A stretch of DNA of 40,727 nucleotides from Chloroflexota bacterium (GTDB taxonomy: Bacteria > Chloroflexota > Limnocylindria > Limnocylindrales > CSP1-4). A model generated the notes under the pieces. The model was not told where the DNA came from. It ran no database searches and was given only the letters and a program-made list of their open reading frames with translations. Positions within the stretch are counted from its first letter, which is position 1, and every line of letters starts with the position of its first letter. Shown piece by piece: positions 18,553 to 27,240 of the stretch. A program made the position numbers and the translations under genes. Location of the stretch: contig JAJZRQ010000018.1 in the NCBI GenBank assembly GCA_021802585.1, positions 1 through 40,727 on the forward strand. Direction: 5' to 3'.

Positions 18553-19647
18553 CTAGGCGGGGCGGGCGTCGGGGTCGGGCAGGACGAGGTCCCGGATCGT
18601 GCCCTGGAGGTCGTGGTACGACTTCACGAAGGTTCGCAGGGTGCGGGCGCTGGCGCCGTACTGCTCGAACTCCGCGGGCGCCATCCCGTCGGGATCGTAC
18701 GCCCGGCGGAAGTCCGGCACACGGTCCAGGAGGTCGTCGACGAGCGCCGGGTCGACCGGCGCGTCGATCCGCGGCTCCGGCGCGATCCCGCTCCTGTTGA
18801 AGCGAACCTGCCAGGGGTAGGGGAGGGTCATGCTCACGTCGCCCCCCACGAGCTCCGTCCAGTGGAGCCGGTGACGGTACGCGGCGGCGAGGAGGCGCGA
18901 GCGGTAGCCGCGCTCCTGGAAGATGCCGTACGTGCGCTTGAAGACGGCGAGGCCCGCCCAGTTCGGGGCGTCGGGGTGGACGGCGAGGTCGTCGCGCTCC
19001 ACGAGGACCTTCATCCAGTCGTCGAGGCGGCCGATCATGAGCGTGACGATCGGCGACATCGACGCCGTCTCCTCGCCGCCGGCGGTGCGTCGAGCGAGGC
19101 CGCGCTCGACGGCCTCGGCGGCGGCGAGGGCCTGGGGGACGGTGAAGCTCACCGTGGCGTTGATGCTCACGCCGCGGGCCGTCGCCTCCTCGATCGCCGC
19201 GATCCCGGCGGCCGTCGCCGGGAACTTCACCTGCATGTTCGGGGCGAGGGTCGCGAAGCGGACGGCCTGCTCGACCATCCGGGCGGGGTCGCGGTGGTTC
19301 GCCGGGTTCGTCTGGAGGGACAGGCGTCCCGCGCGCCCGCGCGCCCGCTCGAAGACCGGGGCGAGGACCGCGGCGCCACGGGCGGCCATCTCCTCGACGA
19401 TCGCCCACGTCAACTCGACCTCGGACCACTGCGGGTGCTCCGTCGCGAGCTCGTGGACGCGGGGGACCCAGTGGTCCCTCTCCTTCTTCATGACCTCGAG
19501 GACGATGCTCGGGTTCGAGGTGGCGCCGGTGGCGCCCCGCTCGACGGCGTAGGCCAGCTCGGCGACCGCGCACGAGTCGTTCCAGTACTGCGTCGGCGTC
19601 TCCCGCGTCATCCGCAGGAGCGGGCTCTCGATCATCGTCGTGACCAT
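18553..19647 (-). CDS. Transaldolase-family protein
   Basis: GATGATSNPSIVLEVMKKE, LSLQTNPANHRDPARMVEQA, NMQVKFPAT (Schiff-base Lys), GVSINATVSFTVPQALAAAEAVERGL. Confidence 0.88.
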   Translation of the reverse strand: MVTTMIESPLLRMTRETPTQYWNDSCAVAELAYAVERGATGATSNPSIVLEVMKKERDHWVPRVHELATEHPQWSEVELTWAIVEEMAARGAAVLAPVFERARGRAGRLSLQTNPANHRDPARMVEQAVRFATLAPNMQVKFPATAAGIAAIEEATARGVSINATVSFTVPQALAAAEAVERGLARRTAGGEETASMSPIVTLMIGRLDDWMKVLVERDDLAVHPDAPNWAGLAVFKRTYGIFQERGYRSRLLAAAYRHRLHWTELVGGDVSMTLPYPWQVRFNRSGIAPEPRIDAPVDPALVDDLLDRVPDFRRAYDPDGMAPAEFEQYGASARTLRTFVKSYHDLQGTIRDLVLPDPDARPA

Positions 19648-19756
19648 GCGGTCTCCTCGATCCGGACCCGCGGCGCCGGGGCAGGTCGGCGGATCGCGCC
19701 CCGATCGGCGTCGGGGCGCGCCCATCGCGCCTCGCGTGCCGCGATGCAGGGCATAT

Positions 19757-19770
19757 AATCGATCATCGAT
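19757..19770. promoter_or_regulatory. Regulon operator site 3 (ATCGATCATCGAT)
   Basis: AATCGATCATCGAT upstream of the minus-strand transaldolase-mmsA unit. Confidence 0.7.
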
Positions 19771-19816
19771 GCTTCGAACGCAAGCCACGCTGCCCGCCGA
19801 CCCTGCGCCTCCAGGG

Positions 19817-19844
19817 TTGACGTGGCGTTCCGCGGTGCTATCCT
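19817..19844 (+). promoter_or_regulatory. Promoter of PEP-utiliser/GntR/Mo-hydroxylase gene train
   Basis: TTGACG-N16-TATCCT. Confidence 0.65.
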
Positions 19845-19849
19845 CCAAC

Positions 19850-19863
19850 AATCGATTATCGAC
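19850..19863. promoter_or_regulatory. Regulon operator site 4 (ATCGATTATCGA)
   Basis: AATCGATTATCGAC; same -10-to-operator distance as site 1. Confidence 0.75.
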
Positions 19864-19936
19864 GATTCACCGGCAGCGGCGCGAGCGCGGCGGAGGCGAG
19901 GATGTCGAGATCAGGGTCACGCTCGACCCCGGAGCG

Positions 19937-20104
19937 ATGAGCGAGCGACACCTCGCCGGGCCCGAGGACGCCCGGCGCGTCGGCCGCCGCGCGCGGCGCG
20001 CGGCACGGTTCATCGGCGCTTCGAACGGGGAGCGACTCCCGACGGAGGTGGCGATCACAGAGAGCATGCGGCGCTTCACGCGGATCTCCCGCGCGGCGAG
20101 CTAG
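19937..20104 (+). CDS. Possible small protein (55 aa, Arg-rich) leading the gene train
   Basis: MSERHLAGPEDARRVGRRARRAARFIGASNGERLPTEVAITESMRRFTRISRAAS; very high GC3; between promoter and next gene; no family recognised. Confidence 0.4.
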   Translation: MSERHLAGPEDARRVGRRARRAARFIGASNGERLPTEVAITESMRRFTRISRAAS

Positions 20105-20153
20105 GCGTCCCGCTCGGCCCGGCGACACCAGGCAGGCACAGGAGGAAGCCACG

Positions 20154-21923
20154 GTGCCCCTCAAGGAAGAAGTCCTCGGCGAGTTCCTCGGGGACGCGAC
20201 GTTCCCGATCGAGTGGACCTCGGAGACGGAGAAGCTCCTCTTCTGGGTCTACGACGACCTGCACAACCCCAAGCCGCTGAGCCCGATGTTCGAGGACATC
20301 GGCGGCTGGTGGATGAGCTGCGACCACATGTTCCGCCGGTTCGGCACGCCGTTCGCGACCGACTGGATCTACAAGAACATCAACGGCTGGTGCTACACGG
20401 CGGCGATCCCCGCCGAGGCCGGCCTCGAGCTCGCCACGCAGGAGTACAACTTCCGGGTCAGCGCGATCGTGCCCGAGGACGACACGTATGCGGGCAGCAT
20501 CGGCGCCTACCTCGGAACGGTCCTGCCGGTCTACGGGCACAACTTCGCGCACTGGTGGCGCACCCGGTTCGTGCCCGAGATGCAGAAGAACTTCGACTAT
20601 ATCGAGGGCATGCTCGACCGGAAGGGCCGGCTGAGCCTGGCCGACGTGGCCGTCCTCCTCGAGGACGCCATTGACATGCACGACCGCCACTGGAAGATCC
20701 ACTGGATGCTGAACTTCGCGCAGCTGAGCGCGACGCTCAACCTCCGGGCGGTCATGGAGAAGACCCACGGCAAGGTCGACGAGGTCCTCCTCGGCCGGCT
20801 GCAGAACTCGGCGAGCGACCGCAACTGGGACAAGATCCGGGCCCTGTGGGAGATGAAGGAAGAGGTCAAGGGCGACGCGGAGCTCGGCCGGGCGTTCGCC
20901 TTCGAGACCGCCCCCCAGATCGTGCCGGCCCTCCAGGCCACGGAGCGCGGTCGCCGCTTCATCGCCGAGCGCGTGAAGCCGTACCAGAAGGAGTTCGGCT
21001 GGCACGCGGTCTGGAGCCACGAGTTCATCTTCCCGTCCTTCTACGAGGACATGAACCCGGTCATCCAGCTCGTCCGCGACCAGTACTCCTCGGACTACGA
21101 CTACCCGTCGAAGGTCGCGGCCCTCAAGGCCGACATCGACGCGGCGGCGAAGGAGATCCTCGCGGGGCTCGAGGGCGAGGCGCTCGAAGAGATGCGCGCC
21201 GCCAACGAGATCAACCTGAAGATGGCGCCGCTCACCCCGGACCATCACTTCTACATCGACCAGGGCGCGAACGCCCACGTCCGCCAGGTGCTCCTCGCCA
21301 TTGGCGAGAAGCTCGTGGAGATGGGCGTCCTCGACGCCCGGGACGACGTGATCCTGTTCCGCTACAACCAGCTCCGCGAGTTCATCGGCAACCCGGCGAG
21401 CATGGACGGGCGGGCGATCGTGGCGGCGGCCAGGGCCCGGCGCGCCGCGGCCGAGCAGTACCAGCCCAGGGACTGGGTCGGCACGGCGACCGCGACCCAG
21501 CTCGCCTTCCCGTACCTCAACCTGTGGGGGTTCCCCGACAAGTTCTATCGCTCGATCGAGAACGAGCCCGGCAGGGTGAAGGGCATCGCCGGGTCGCCGG
21601 GCGTCGTCGAGGGCGTGGCCCGGGTCGTCGGCTCGGAGGCCGAGTTCGACAGCCTCCAGGTCGGCGAGATCCTCGTCTGCCAGATGACGAACCCGGCCTG
21701 GCAGGTCCTGTACGGCAAGATCATCGCCGTGGTGACGGACGCCGGCGGGACGGTGTCGCACCCCGCCGTCCTCGCTCGCGAGTACGGCATTCCGGCCGTC
21801 GTCGGCACGTCCGTGGCCACGTACAAGATCCGGACCGGCGATCGCGTCCGCGTCGACGGCAACGCCGGCGTGGTCGAGGTCCTCGTCAGCGCGCCGGCCG
21901 CGCCGGCGATCGTCGGCAGCTAG
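20154..21923 (+). CDS. PEP-utilising enzyme mobile (phospho-His) domain protein, no ATP-binding domain; phenylphosphate-synthase-alpha-like layout
   Basis: C-terminal AVVTDAGGTVSHPAVLAREYGIPAVVGTSVATYKIRTGDRVRVDGNAGVVEVL; about 450-aa N-terminal region without Walker/ATP-grasp motifs; GTG start after AGGAGG. Confidence 0.85.
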   Translation: MPLKEEVLGEFLGDATFPIEWTSETEKLLFWVYDDLHNPKPLSPMFEDIGGWWMSCDHMFRRFGTPFATDWIYKNINGWCYTAAIPAEAGLELATQEYNFRVSAIVPEDDTYAGSIGAYLGTVLPVYGHNFAHWWRTRFVPEMQKNFDYIEGMLDRKGRLSLADVAVLLEDAIDMHDRHWKIHWMLNFAQLSATLNLRAVMEKTHGKVDEVLLGRLQNSASDRNWDKIRALWEMKEEVKGDAELGRAFAFETAPQIVPALQATERGRRFIAERVKPYQKEFGWHAVWSHEFIFPSFYEDMNPVIQLVRDQYSSDYDYPSKVAALKADIDAAAKEILAGLEGEALEEMRAANEINLKMAPLTPDHHFYIDQGANAHVRQVLLAIGEKLVEMGVLDARDDVILFRYNQLREFIGNPASMDGRAIVAAARARRAAAEQYQPRDWVGTATATQLAFPYLNLWGFPDKFYRSIENEPGRVKGIAGSPGVVEGVARVVGSEAEFDSLQVGEILVCQMTNPAWQVLYGKIIAVVTDAGGTVSHPAVLAREYGIPAVVGTSVATYKIRTGDRVRVDGNAGVVEVLVSAPAAPAIVGS

Positions 21924-21933
21924 CGTTCCGCCG

Positions 21934-22698
21934 ATGACGCGCGACGCCTCCATCTCGCGCAGCGTCCTCAGCGACCAGGTCAAGGACCGCCTCCTCCAGG
22001 CGATCCTCGACGGCCGCTACCCGCCGGGGGCCCGGATCGTCGAGACGCGGGTCGCCCGCGAGCTCGGGACGAGCCAGGCTCCCGTGCGGGAGGCGCTCCG
22101 CGACCTCGAGGCGCTCGGCGTCGTCGAGACCACCGCCTTCCGAGGAGCTCGCGTCCGCCGCCCGTCGGCGGCGGAGCTCCTCGAGGCGTTCGCCATCCGG
22201 GCGGAGCTGGAGTCCCTCGGGGCCCGGCTGGCGATCCCACGCCTGGCGGACGCCGACCTCGCGACGCTCGAGGGGTACATCGAGGAGATGCAGCGGGCGG
22301 CCGAGGCCGGCGACACCCACGACGAGGCGGCCGCCGACGCGGCGTTCCACAGCCGGATCGTCGAGCTCGCCGGCAACCGGACCCTCGCCCGCGTCTGGCG
22401 GACGCTCGAGCCATACTCGCGGACGTACATCACGATCGACGCGCCCGGCATCGACCGGCGCCGGATCGCCGACGAGCACCTCCCCGTCCTCGACGCGCTC
22501 CGTCGCCGCGACCCGGACCTCGTCGTGGAGGTTCTCCACCGCCACTTCGCCACCGCGGCGGCGATGCTCGCGAGCCTCTGGGAGCGGACCGACGCCGCCG
22601 GGTCCCGGCCTGCGAGCGGGTCCGGTCCCGCCGTCCGGCGCCCGGCATCCCGTCGCGTGCCGCGCGCCATCCCCTCGCTCGTCGAACCACCCGCCTGA
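21934..22698 (+). CDS. GntR-family regulator, FCD domain (paralog 3)
   Basis: SVLSDQVKDRLLQAILDGRYPPGARIVETRVARELGTSQAPVREALRDLEALGVVE; FCD DAAFHSRIVELAGNRTLARVW. Confidence 0.93.
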   Translation: MTRDASISRSVLSDQVKDRLLQAILDGRYPPGARIVETRVARELGTSQAPVREALRDLEALGVVETTAFRGARVRRPSAAELLEAFAIRAELESLGARLAIPRLADADLATLEGYIEEMQRAAEAGDTHDEAAADAAFHSRIVELAGNRTLARVWRTLEPYSRTYITIDAPGIDRRRIADEHLPVLDALRRRDPDLVVEVLHRHFATAAAMLASLWERTDAAGSRPASGSGPAVRRPASRRVPRAIPSLVEPPA

Positions 22699-22722
22699 AA
22701 CCGCCGGAGTCGAAAGGACGCC

Positions 22723-23610
22723 ATGAACGACCAGCTGCACCTGTCGGAGGAGATGTCCGCCGGGACGGCCCGCCTCCGGGTGGACGTCCACGGGAGCGAG
22801 CCGCGCGAGCACGTCCTGGAGGACATGAGCTTCCTCAACTACCGGCTCGCCGACGTCCGCATCTCCCCGACCGTGACGCTGGCCGAGCCCGACATCGTCT
22901 GGCACGAGGACGGCCCGAAGGACGTCCGCTACGACGGGCGCACGGTCACGTTCACCGGCCCGTGGCCTGCCGGCCCGCTCCAGAAGGTCATCGTCGCCAT
23001 CCTCGCCCTCCGGATGGAGGACACGGGGCTCCACCCGTCCCACAGCGCGGCCGTCCACTATCGCGGGAAGACGCTCCTCTTCCTCGGCGGCGAGTCGAAC
23101 CACGGGAAGAGCATGGGGCTCATCGAGGCCGGCCGCCGGGGCGCCCTCCAGGTTGCCTCGGAGACGACCGTCATCGACGAGGAGGGTCGGGCAGTCATGG
23201 GCTCGGTCGACACGTTCCTCCGGAAGCGGACCGAGGGGACCGAGCGCTCCGACAAGGCGGCCCCGAACAGGGGCGTCGAGAAGTTCTGGGGCACGATGCC
23301 GACGTGGGCGATGTACGAGGGCACGCCGGACATCGACCTCGTCATCGTGCCGGCGATCGACGGCAACTTCGACCCCGCGACGAACGAGCTCATCCCGTTC
23401 GAGGCGCAGTTCCAGTTCCTCCACTCACTCCAGAACTACTTCCTGACGAACGAGCTCCTCGCGCCCGGGCACGTCATGCCGCTCGTCGACGACGACGGGC
23501 TCCGGCGCCGCCGGGCCGGCTTCGTCGAGCGGTTCTGCGAGCGGCCCTTCTACTTCATCCGGGCGGCGACCCCCCAGGTCCTCCTGGACGAGGTGGACGG
23601 GATCCTGTAG
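22723..23610 (+). CDS. HPr-kinase-like P-loop protein
   Basis: HPSHSAAVHYRGKTLLFLGGESNHGKSMGLIEAGRRGALQVASETTVIDEEG: HprK-type Walker A (GESNHGKS) in an HprK-like context. Confidence 0.6.
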   Translation: MNDQLHLSEEMSAGTARLRVDVHGSEPREHVLEDMSFLNYRLADVRISPTVTLAEPDIVWHEDGPKDVRYDGRTVTFTGPWPAGPLQKVIVAILALRMEDTGLHPSHSAAVHYRGKTLLFLGGESNHGKSMGLIEAGRRGALQVASETTVIDEEGRAVMGSVDTFLRKRTEGTERSDKAAPNRGVEKFWGTMPTWAMYEGTPDIDLVIVPAIDGNFDPATNELIPFEAQFQFLHSLQNYFLTNELLAPGHVMPLVDDDGLRRRRAGFVERFCERPFYFIRAATPQVLLDEVDGIL

Positions 23611-23631
23611 CGGAGAGGGGCGCCGGGACCG

Positions 23632-24492
23632 ATGCACACCTTCGCCTACGCGCGACCGGCAACGGTCGCCGAGGCGCTGGCCATCCTCGCCGAGCACGGG
23701 CCTGACGCCCGCGTCCTCGCCGGCGGCACCGACCTCGTCATCCGGCTCCGGGACGGTTCGCTCCGGCCGCGCGTCGTCGTCGACATCAAGCGGATCGCCG
23801 AGCTGGGCCCCGGGATCCGGGTGGCGGACGGGCGGCTCGTCATCGCTGCCACGACGGTGATGGCCGAGATCGCGGCCGACGAGCGGGTCCGCCGCGACTT
23901 CACGGCCCTCGCCGAGGCAGCGGCGGTCGTGGGGTCGGTCCAGATCCGCAACCGGGCGACGCTCGCCGGGAACGTCTGCAACGCCTCGCCCGCAGCCGAT
24001 ACGGCGCCCTCGCTCCTCGTCTACGGGGCGGAGGTCGTGGCGGCCGGGCCGGCCGGCGTCCGCCGCTTCCCCGTCGACGACCTCTTCGTCCGGTCGGGGG
24101 TCACGACCCTCGCTCCGGCCGAGCTCGTGACCGCGATCGAGCTGCCGATCCCGGCCGGGCGCCTCGGGGCCGCCCACGCCCGGCGGACCCGCCGACGCGG
24201 CCACGACCTCGCGTCGGTCACCCTCGCCGTCGCGGTCGATGCCGCCGGCGTCACCCGGCTGGCGTACGGGAGCGTCGGGCCACGGCCCGTCCTCGTCGTC
24301 GACGAGAGCGGCGTCCTCGCCGATGCGGCCGCACCCGACGCGGCGACGGCCCCGGCCTTCGAGCGGCTGTTCGCCGCCGCGAGCCCGTCGCCGCGCTCGA
24401 TGCGCGCCGGCCCGGAGTACCGCCTCGCGATGCTCCGCGTCCTTGGCGGGCGGGCGCTCCGGACCGCGATCGCGCGGCTGGCAGGGGAGTGA
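23632..24492 (+). CDS. Molybdenum hydroxylase FAD-binding subunit (XdhB/CoxM-like)
   Basis: FAYARPATVAEALAILAEHGPDARVLAGGTDLVIRLRDG, VQIRNRATLAGNVCNASPAADTAPSLLVYGAEV. Confidence 0.93.
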   Translation: MHTFAYARPATVAEALAILAEHGPDARVLAGGTDLVIRLRDGSLRPRVVVDIKRIAELGPGIRVADGRLVIAATTVMAEIAADERVRRDFTALAEAAAVVGSVQIRNRATLAGNVCNASPAADTAPSLLVYGAEVVAAGPAGVRRFPVDDLFVRSGVTTLAPAELVTAIELPIPAGRLGAAHARRTRRRGHDLASVTLAVAVDAAGVTRLAYGSVGPRPVLVVDESGVLADAAAPDAATAPAFERLFAAASPSPRSMRAGPEYRLAMLRVLGGRALRTAIARLAGE

Positions 24493-24496
24493 CGCG

Positions 24497-24973
24497 ATGA
24501 GCCCGGCGATCCCGATCGCGCTGACCGTCAATGGGCGCTCGCGGACGCTCGACGTCGCGCCCCACCATACGCTCCTCGAGGTCCTCCGCGATGACCTCGC
24601 CCTCACCGGCACGAAGGAGTGCTGCCTCGTCGGGGAGTGCGGCGCCTGCACGGTGCGCCTCGACGGCCGGATCGTCGACTCGTGCCTGGTCCTGGCCGTC
24701 GAGGCCGACGGTGGCGAGGTGACGACGATCGAGGGCCTCGCCCCGGAGGGCGGCCTCACCCGCCTCCAGGGGGCGTTCCTCGACAAGGGCGCCGTCCAGT
24801 GCGGCTTCTGCATCCCGGGCCAGGTCATGGCCGCCGACGACCTCCTCCGGAGGAGCCCGCACCCCACGGTCGCGGAGGTCGAGGAGGGGATGGCCGGCAA
24901 CCTCTGCCGCTGCGGCTGCTACGCGCAGATCACCGAGGCGATCCTCGCCGCAGCCGAGGAGGGCGGGCGATGA
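24497..24973 (+). CDS. Molybdenum hydroxylase 2Fe-2S subunit
   Basis: LTGTKECCLVGECGACTVRLDG and QCGFCIPGQVMAADDLL...GNLCRCGCYAQI. Confidence 0.95.
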   Translation: MSPAIPIALTVNGRSRTLDVAPHHTLLEVLRDDLALTGTKECCLVGECGACTVRLDGRIVDSCLVLAVEADGGEVTTIEGLAPEGGLTRLQGAFLDKGAVQCGFCIPGQVMAADDLLRRSPHPTVAEVEEGMAGNLCRCGCYAQITEAILAAAEEGGR

Positions 24974-27240
24974 CCGGCGCCCGGGTCGGCGCGTCGCCGC
25001 GGCGCGTCGGGGGCGCCGAGCGCGTCACCGGCGGCCAGCGGTACGTCGCCGACATCCACATCCCGGGTGAGCTCCACGTGAAGCTCGTCACGCTGCCCGT
25101 CGCCCGGGCCCGGATCGGCGCGATCGATACGAGCGCCGCCGAGCGCGTGCCCGGCGTGCGGCTCATCGTCACCGCCGCCGACCTCCCCCAGCCCGTCCCG
25201 CGCTTCGGGCCGCAGTTCGAGGACCGCCCGGTCCTCGCCGTCGGCGAGACGAAGTACCACGGCGAGCCCGTGGCCGCGGTCGCGGCCGACACGCGGGACG
25301 CCGCCGAGGAGGCGGCGGGGCTCGTGCGGGTCGAGCACGAGGAGCTGCCGGCGGTCTTCACCCTCGCCGCGGCTCTCGATCCGGCCGCGCCCCTCGTCCA
25401 GGACCCGGCGCTCCGGCCGGGCGACCCGCTCGCCGGCACGAACGTCCTCCGCGTCCACCGCGTCGGCTGGGGGGACGTGGACGCGGCCGCCGCCGACCTC
25501 GTCGTCGAGCGGCGCTACGCGTTCCCGATCGTCACCCACTTCGCGATCGAGCCCCACGCGTGCCTCGCGGCGCCGGACGGCGACGGGATCGCCGTCTGGA
25601 GCACGATCCAGCACCCGAACTGGCTCCAGCGGATCCTCGCGAAGCTCCTCGGGCTGCCGCTCGCGAAGGTGCGGGTCCACGCCCCGGACCCCGGAGGCGG
25701 GTTCGGCGGCAAGCAGCACGCGAAGTACGAGCCGCTCGTCGCGCTCATGGCGCTCCGGGCCGACCGGCCGGTCCGCCTCGTCCTCACGCTCGAGGAGACG
25801 TTCCAGGCCGTGCGCCGCGCCGCCGCCGAGGTCACGGTCCGGACGGGCCTCCGGGCGGACGGCACGCTGGCCTTCCAGGACGTCGCCGCCGACTACCTCA
25901 TCGGCGCGTACGCCGACATCGCCGACCGGGTCGTCGGCAAGGGCAGCTACGTCGGGGCCGGGCCGTACCGGATGCCGGCCGCGCGGATCGTTGCGCGCTC
26001 GGTCCTGTCGCACACCGTTCCCTCGACCGCCTTCCGCGGCTTCGGCAACCCCCAGGTGAACTGGGCGGTCGAGTCGAACCTCGACGAGGCGGCGCTCGCG
26101 CTCGGGATCGACCGGCTCGAGATCCGCCTCCGGAACCTCGCCCGGAAGGGCGAGGCATTCATCCCCTGGGACACCCCGGCCGACGGCGACTGGGCCGAGG
26201 CCACGCGCCGCGCGGCCGACCGGATCGGGTGGGGGACGCCGGCCGCGCCCGGCCGCGGCCGCGGGATCGCCGTCGGGATCAAGTCGGGGCCAACGACCGG
26301 CCTCTCGTACTCGACGGTCCGGCTCCTCGCCGACGGGAGCGTCATCGTCTTCGCCGGCACCTCGGACATGGGCCAGGGCGCCCGCACGGTCTTCGCCCAG
26401 GTCGCCGGCGACGAGCTCGGCGCGCCGCTCGACGCCGTGACCGTCGTCATGGGCGACACCGCCGTCGTTCCCTACGACCAGCAGACGTCGGCGAGCCGCT
26501 CGACCGTGCTCATGGGGAACTCCGTCCTCGCCGCCTGCCGGGAGGTCCAGGCGAAGGTCCGGGCGATGGCCGCCCGGGTCCACGGCGTCGACGAGGCCGC
26601 GATCACCGTGGAGCACGGCGTCGTCCGCCTTCCCGGGCGCGAGCTGCCGATCCGCGACGTCGTCGCGGCAGGGCTCGGCCGGCTCGGCGGCGAGGTCGTC
26701 GGCAACGGGGAGATGCGGAAGGACGCCGATCCCGGCCACCCCCTCCAGGGTGCGCCGGCGTTCTTCGAGTTCAACTGCACGGCGATCGAGGCCGCGGTGG
26801 ACGAGGAGACCGGCGACGTGACGATCGTCCGCCATGTGACCGTGTCGGACGTCGGCAAGGCGATCAACCCGCTCCAGGTCCGGATGCAGGACGAGGGGGC
26901 GGCGATCCAGGGCCTCGGCCACACGCTCATGGAGCACTACATCTACGACTTGCGGGGCCGGGTCCGGAACCTCGGGGCGATCGACTACCGGATCCCGACG
27001 AGCATGGACCTGCCGCTCGAGCTCCACAGCGAGGCGGTCGAGAACGCGGACGGGCCGGGCCCCTACGGCTCGAAGGGGATGAGCGAGGGCGCGCTCCTCT
27101 GCGTCGCCCCGGCGGTCGCCGCCGCCGTGCGGGACGCGTGCGGGGCGGTCATCCGCGACCTGCCGCTCAGCCCGGAGCGCGTGTGGCGGGCGCTCCGCGA
27201 ACGGGATGCGGCCCGGGCGGGCCGGGAGGATGCGCGATGA
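24970..27240 (+). CDS. Molybdenum hydroxylase molybdopterin-binding large subunit (xanthine dehydrogenase family)
   Basis: TAFRGFGNPQVNWAVESNLDEAALALG, DPGGGFGGKQHAKYEPLVALMA, GSKGMSEGALLCVAPAVAAAV (catalytic Glu region); ATGA overlap with Fe-S gene. Confidence 0.93.
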   Translation: MTGARVGASPRRVGGAERVTGGQRYVADIHIPGELHVKLVTLPVARARIGAIDTSAAERVPGVRLIVTAADLPQPVPRFGPQFEDRPVLAVGETKYHGEPVAAVAADTRDAAEEAAGLVRVEHEELPAVFTLAAALDPAAPLVQDPALRPGDPLAGTNVLRVHRVGWGDVDAAAADLVVERRYAFPIVTHFAIEPHACLAAPDGDGIAVWSTIQHPNWLQRILAKLLGLPLAKVRVHAPDPGGGFGGKQHAKYEPLVALMALRADRPVRLVLTLEETFQAVRRAAAEVTVRTGLRADGTLAFQDVAADYLIGAYADIADRVVGKGSYVGAGPYRMPAARIVARSVLSHTVPSTAFRGFGNPQVNWAVESNLDEAALALGIDRLEIRLRNLARKGEAFIPWDTPADGDWAEATRRAADRIGWGTPAAPGRGRGIAVGIKSGPTTGLSYSTVRLLADGSVIVFAGTSDMGQGARTVFAQVAGDELGAPLDAVTVVMGDTAVVPYDQQTSASRSTVLMGNSVLAACREVQAKVRAMAARVHGVDEAAITVEHGVVRLPGRELPIRDVVAAGLGRLGGEVVGNGEMRKDADPGHPLQGAPAFFEFNCTAIEAAVDEETGDVTIVRHVTVSDVGKAINPLQVRMQDEGAAIQGLGHTLMEHYIYDLRGRVRNLGAIDYRIPTSMDLPLELHSEAVENADGPGPYGSKGMSEGALLCVAPAVAAAVRDACGAVIRDLPLSPERVWRALRERDAARAGREDAR

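Noticed and set aside
14444-19647. Sulfoquinovose sulfo-TK/sulfo-TAL pathway
   Set aside because: Split TK and transaldolase are present but no sulfosugar isomerase, sulfoquinovosidase or sulfonate exporter was recognised; only retained as an analogy
23632-27240. Carbon monoxide dehydrogenase (CoxMSL) annotation
   Set aside because: Large subunit has AFRGFG, not the AYRCSFR active-site loop of form I CODH
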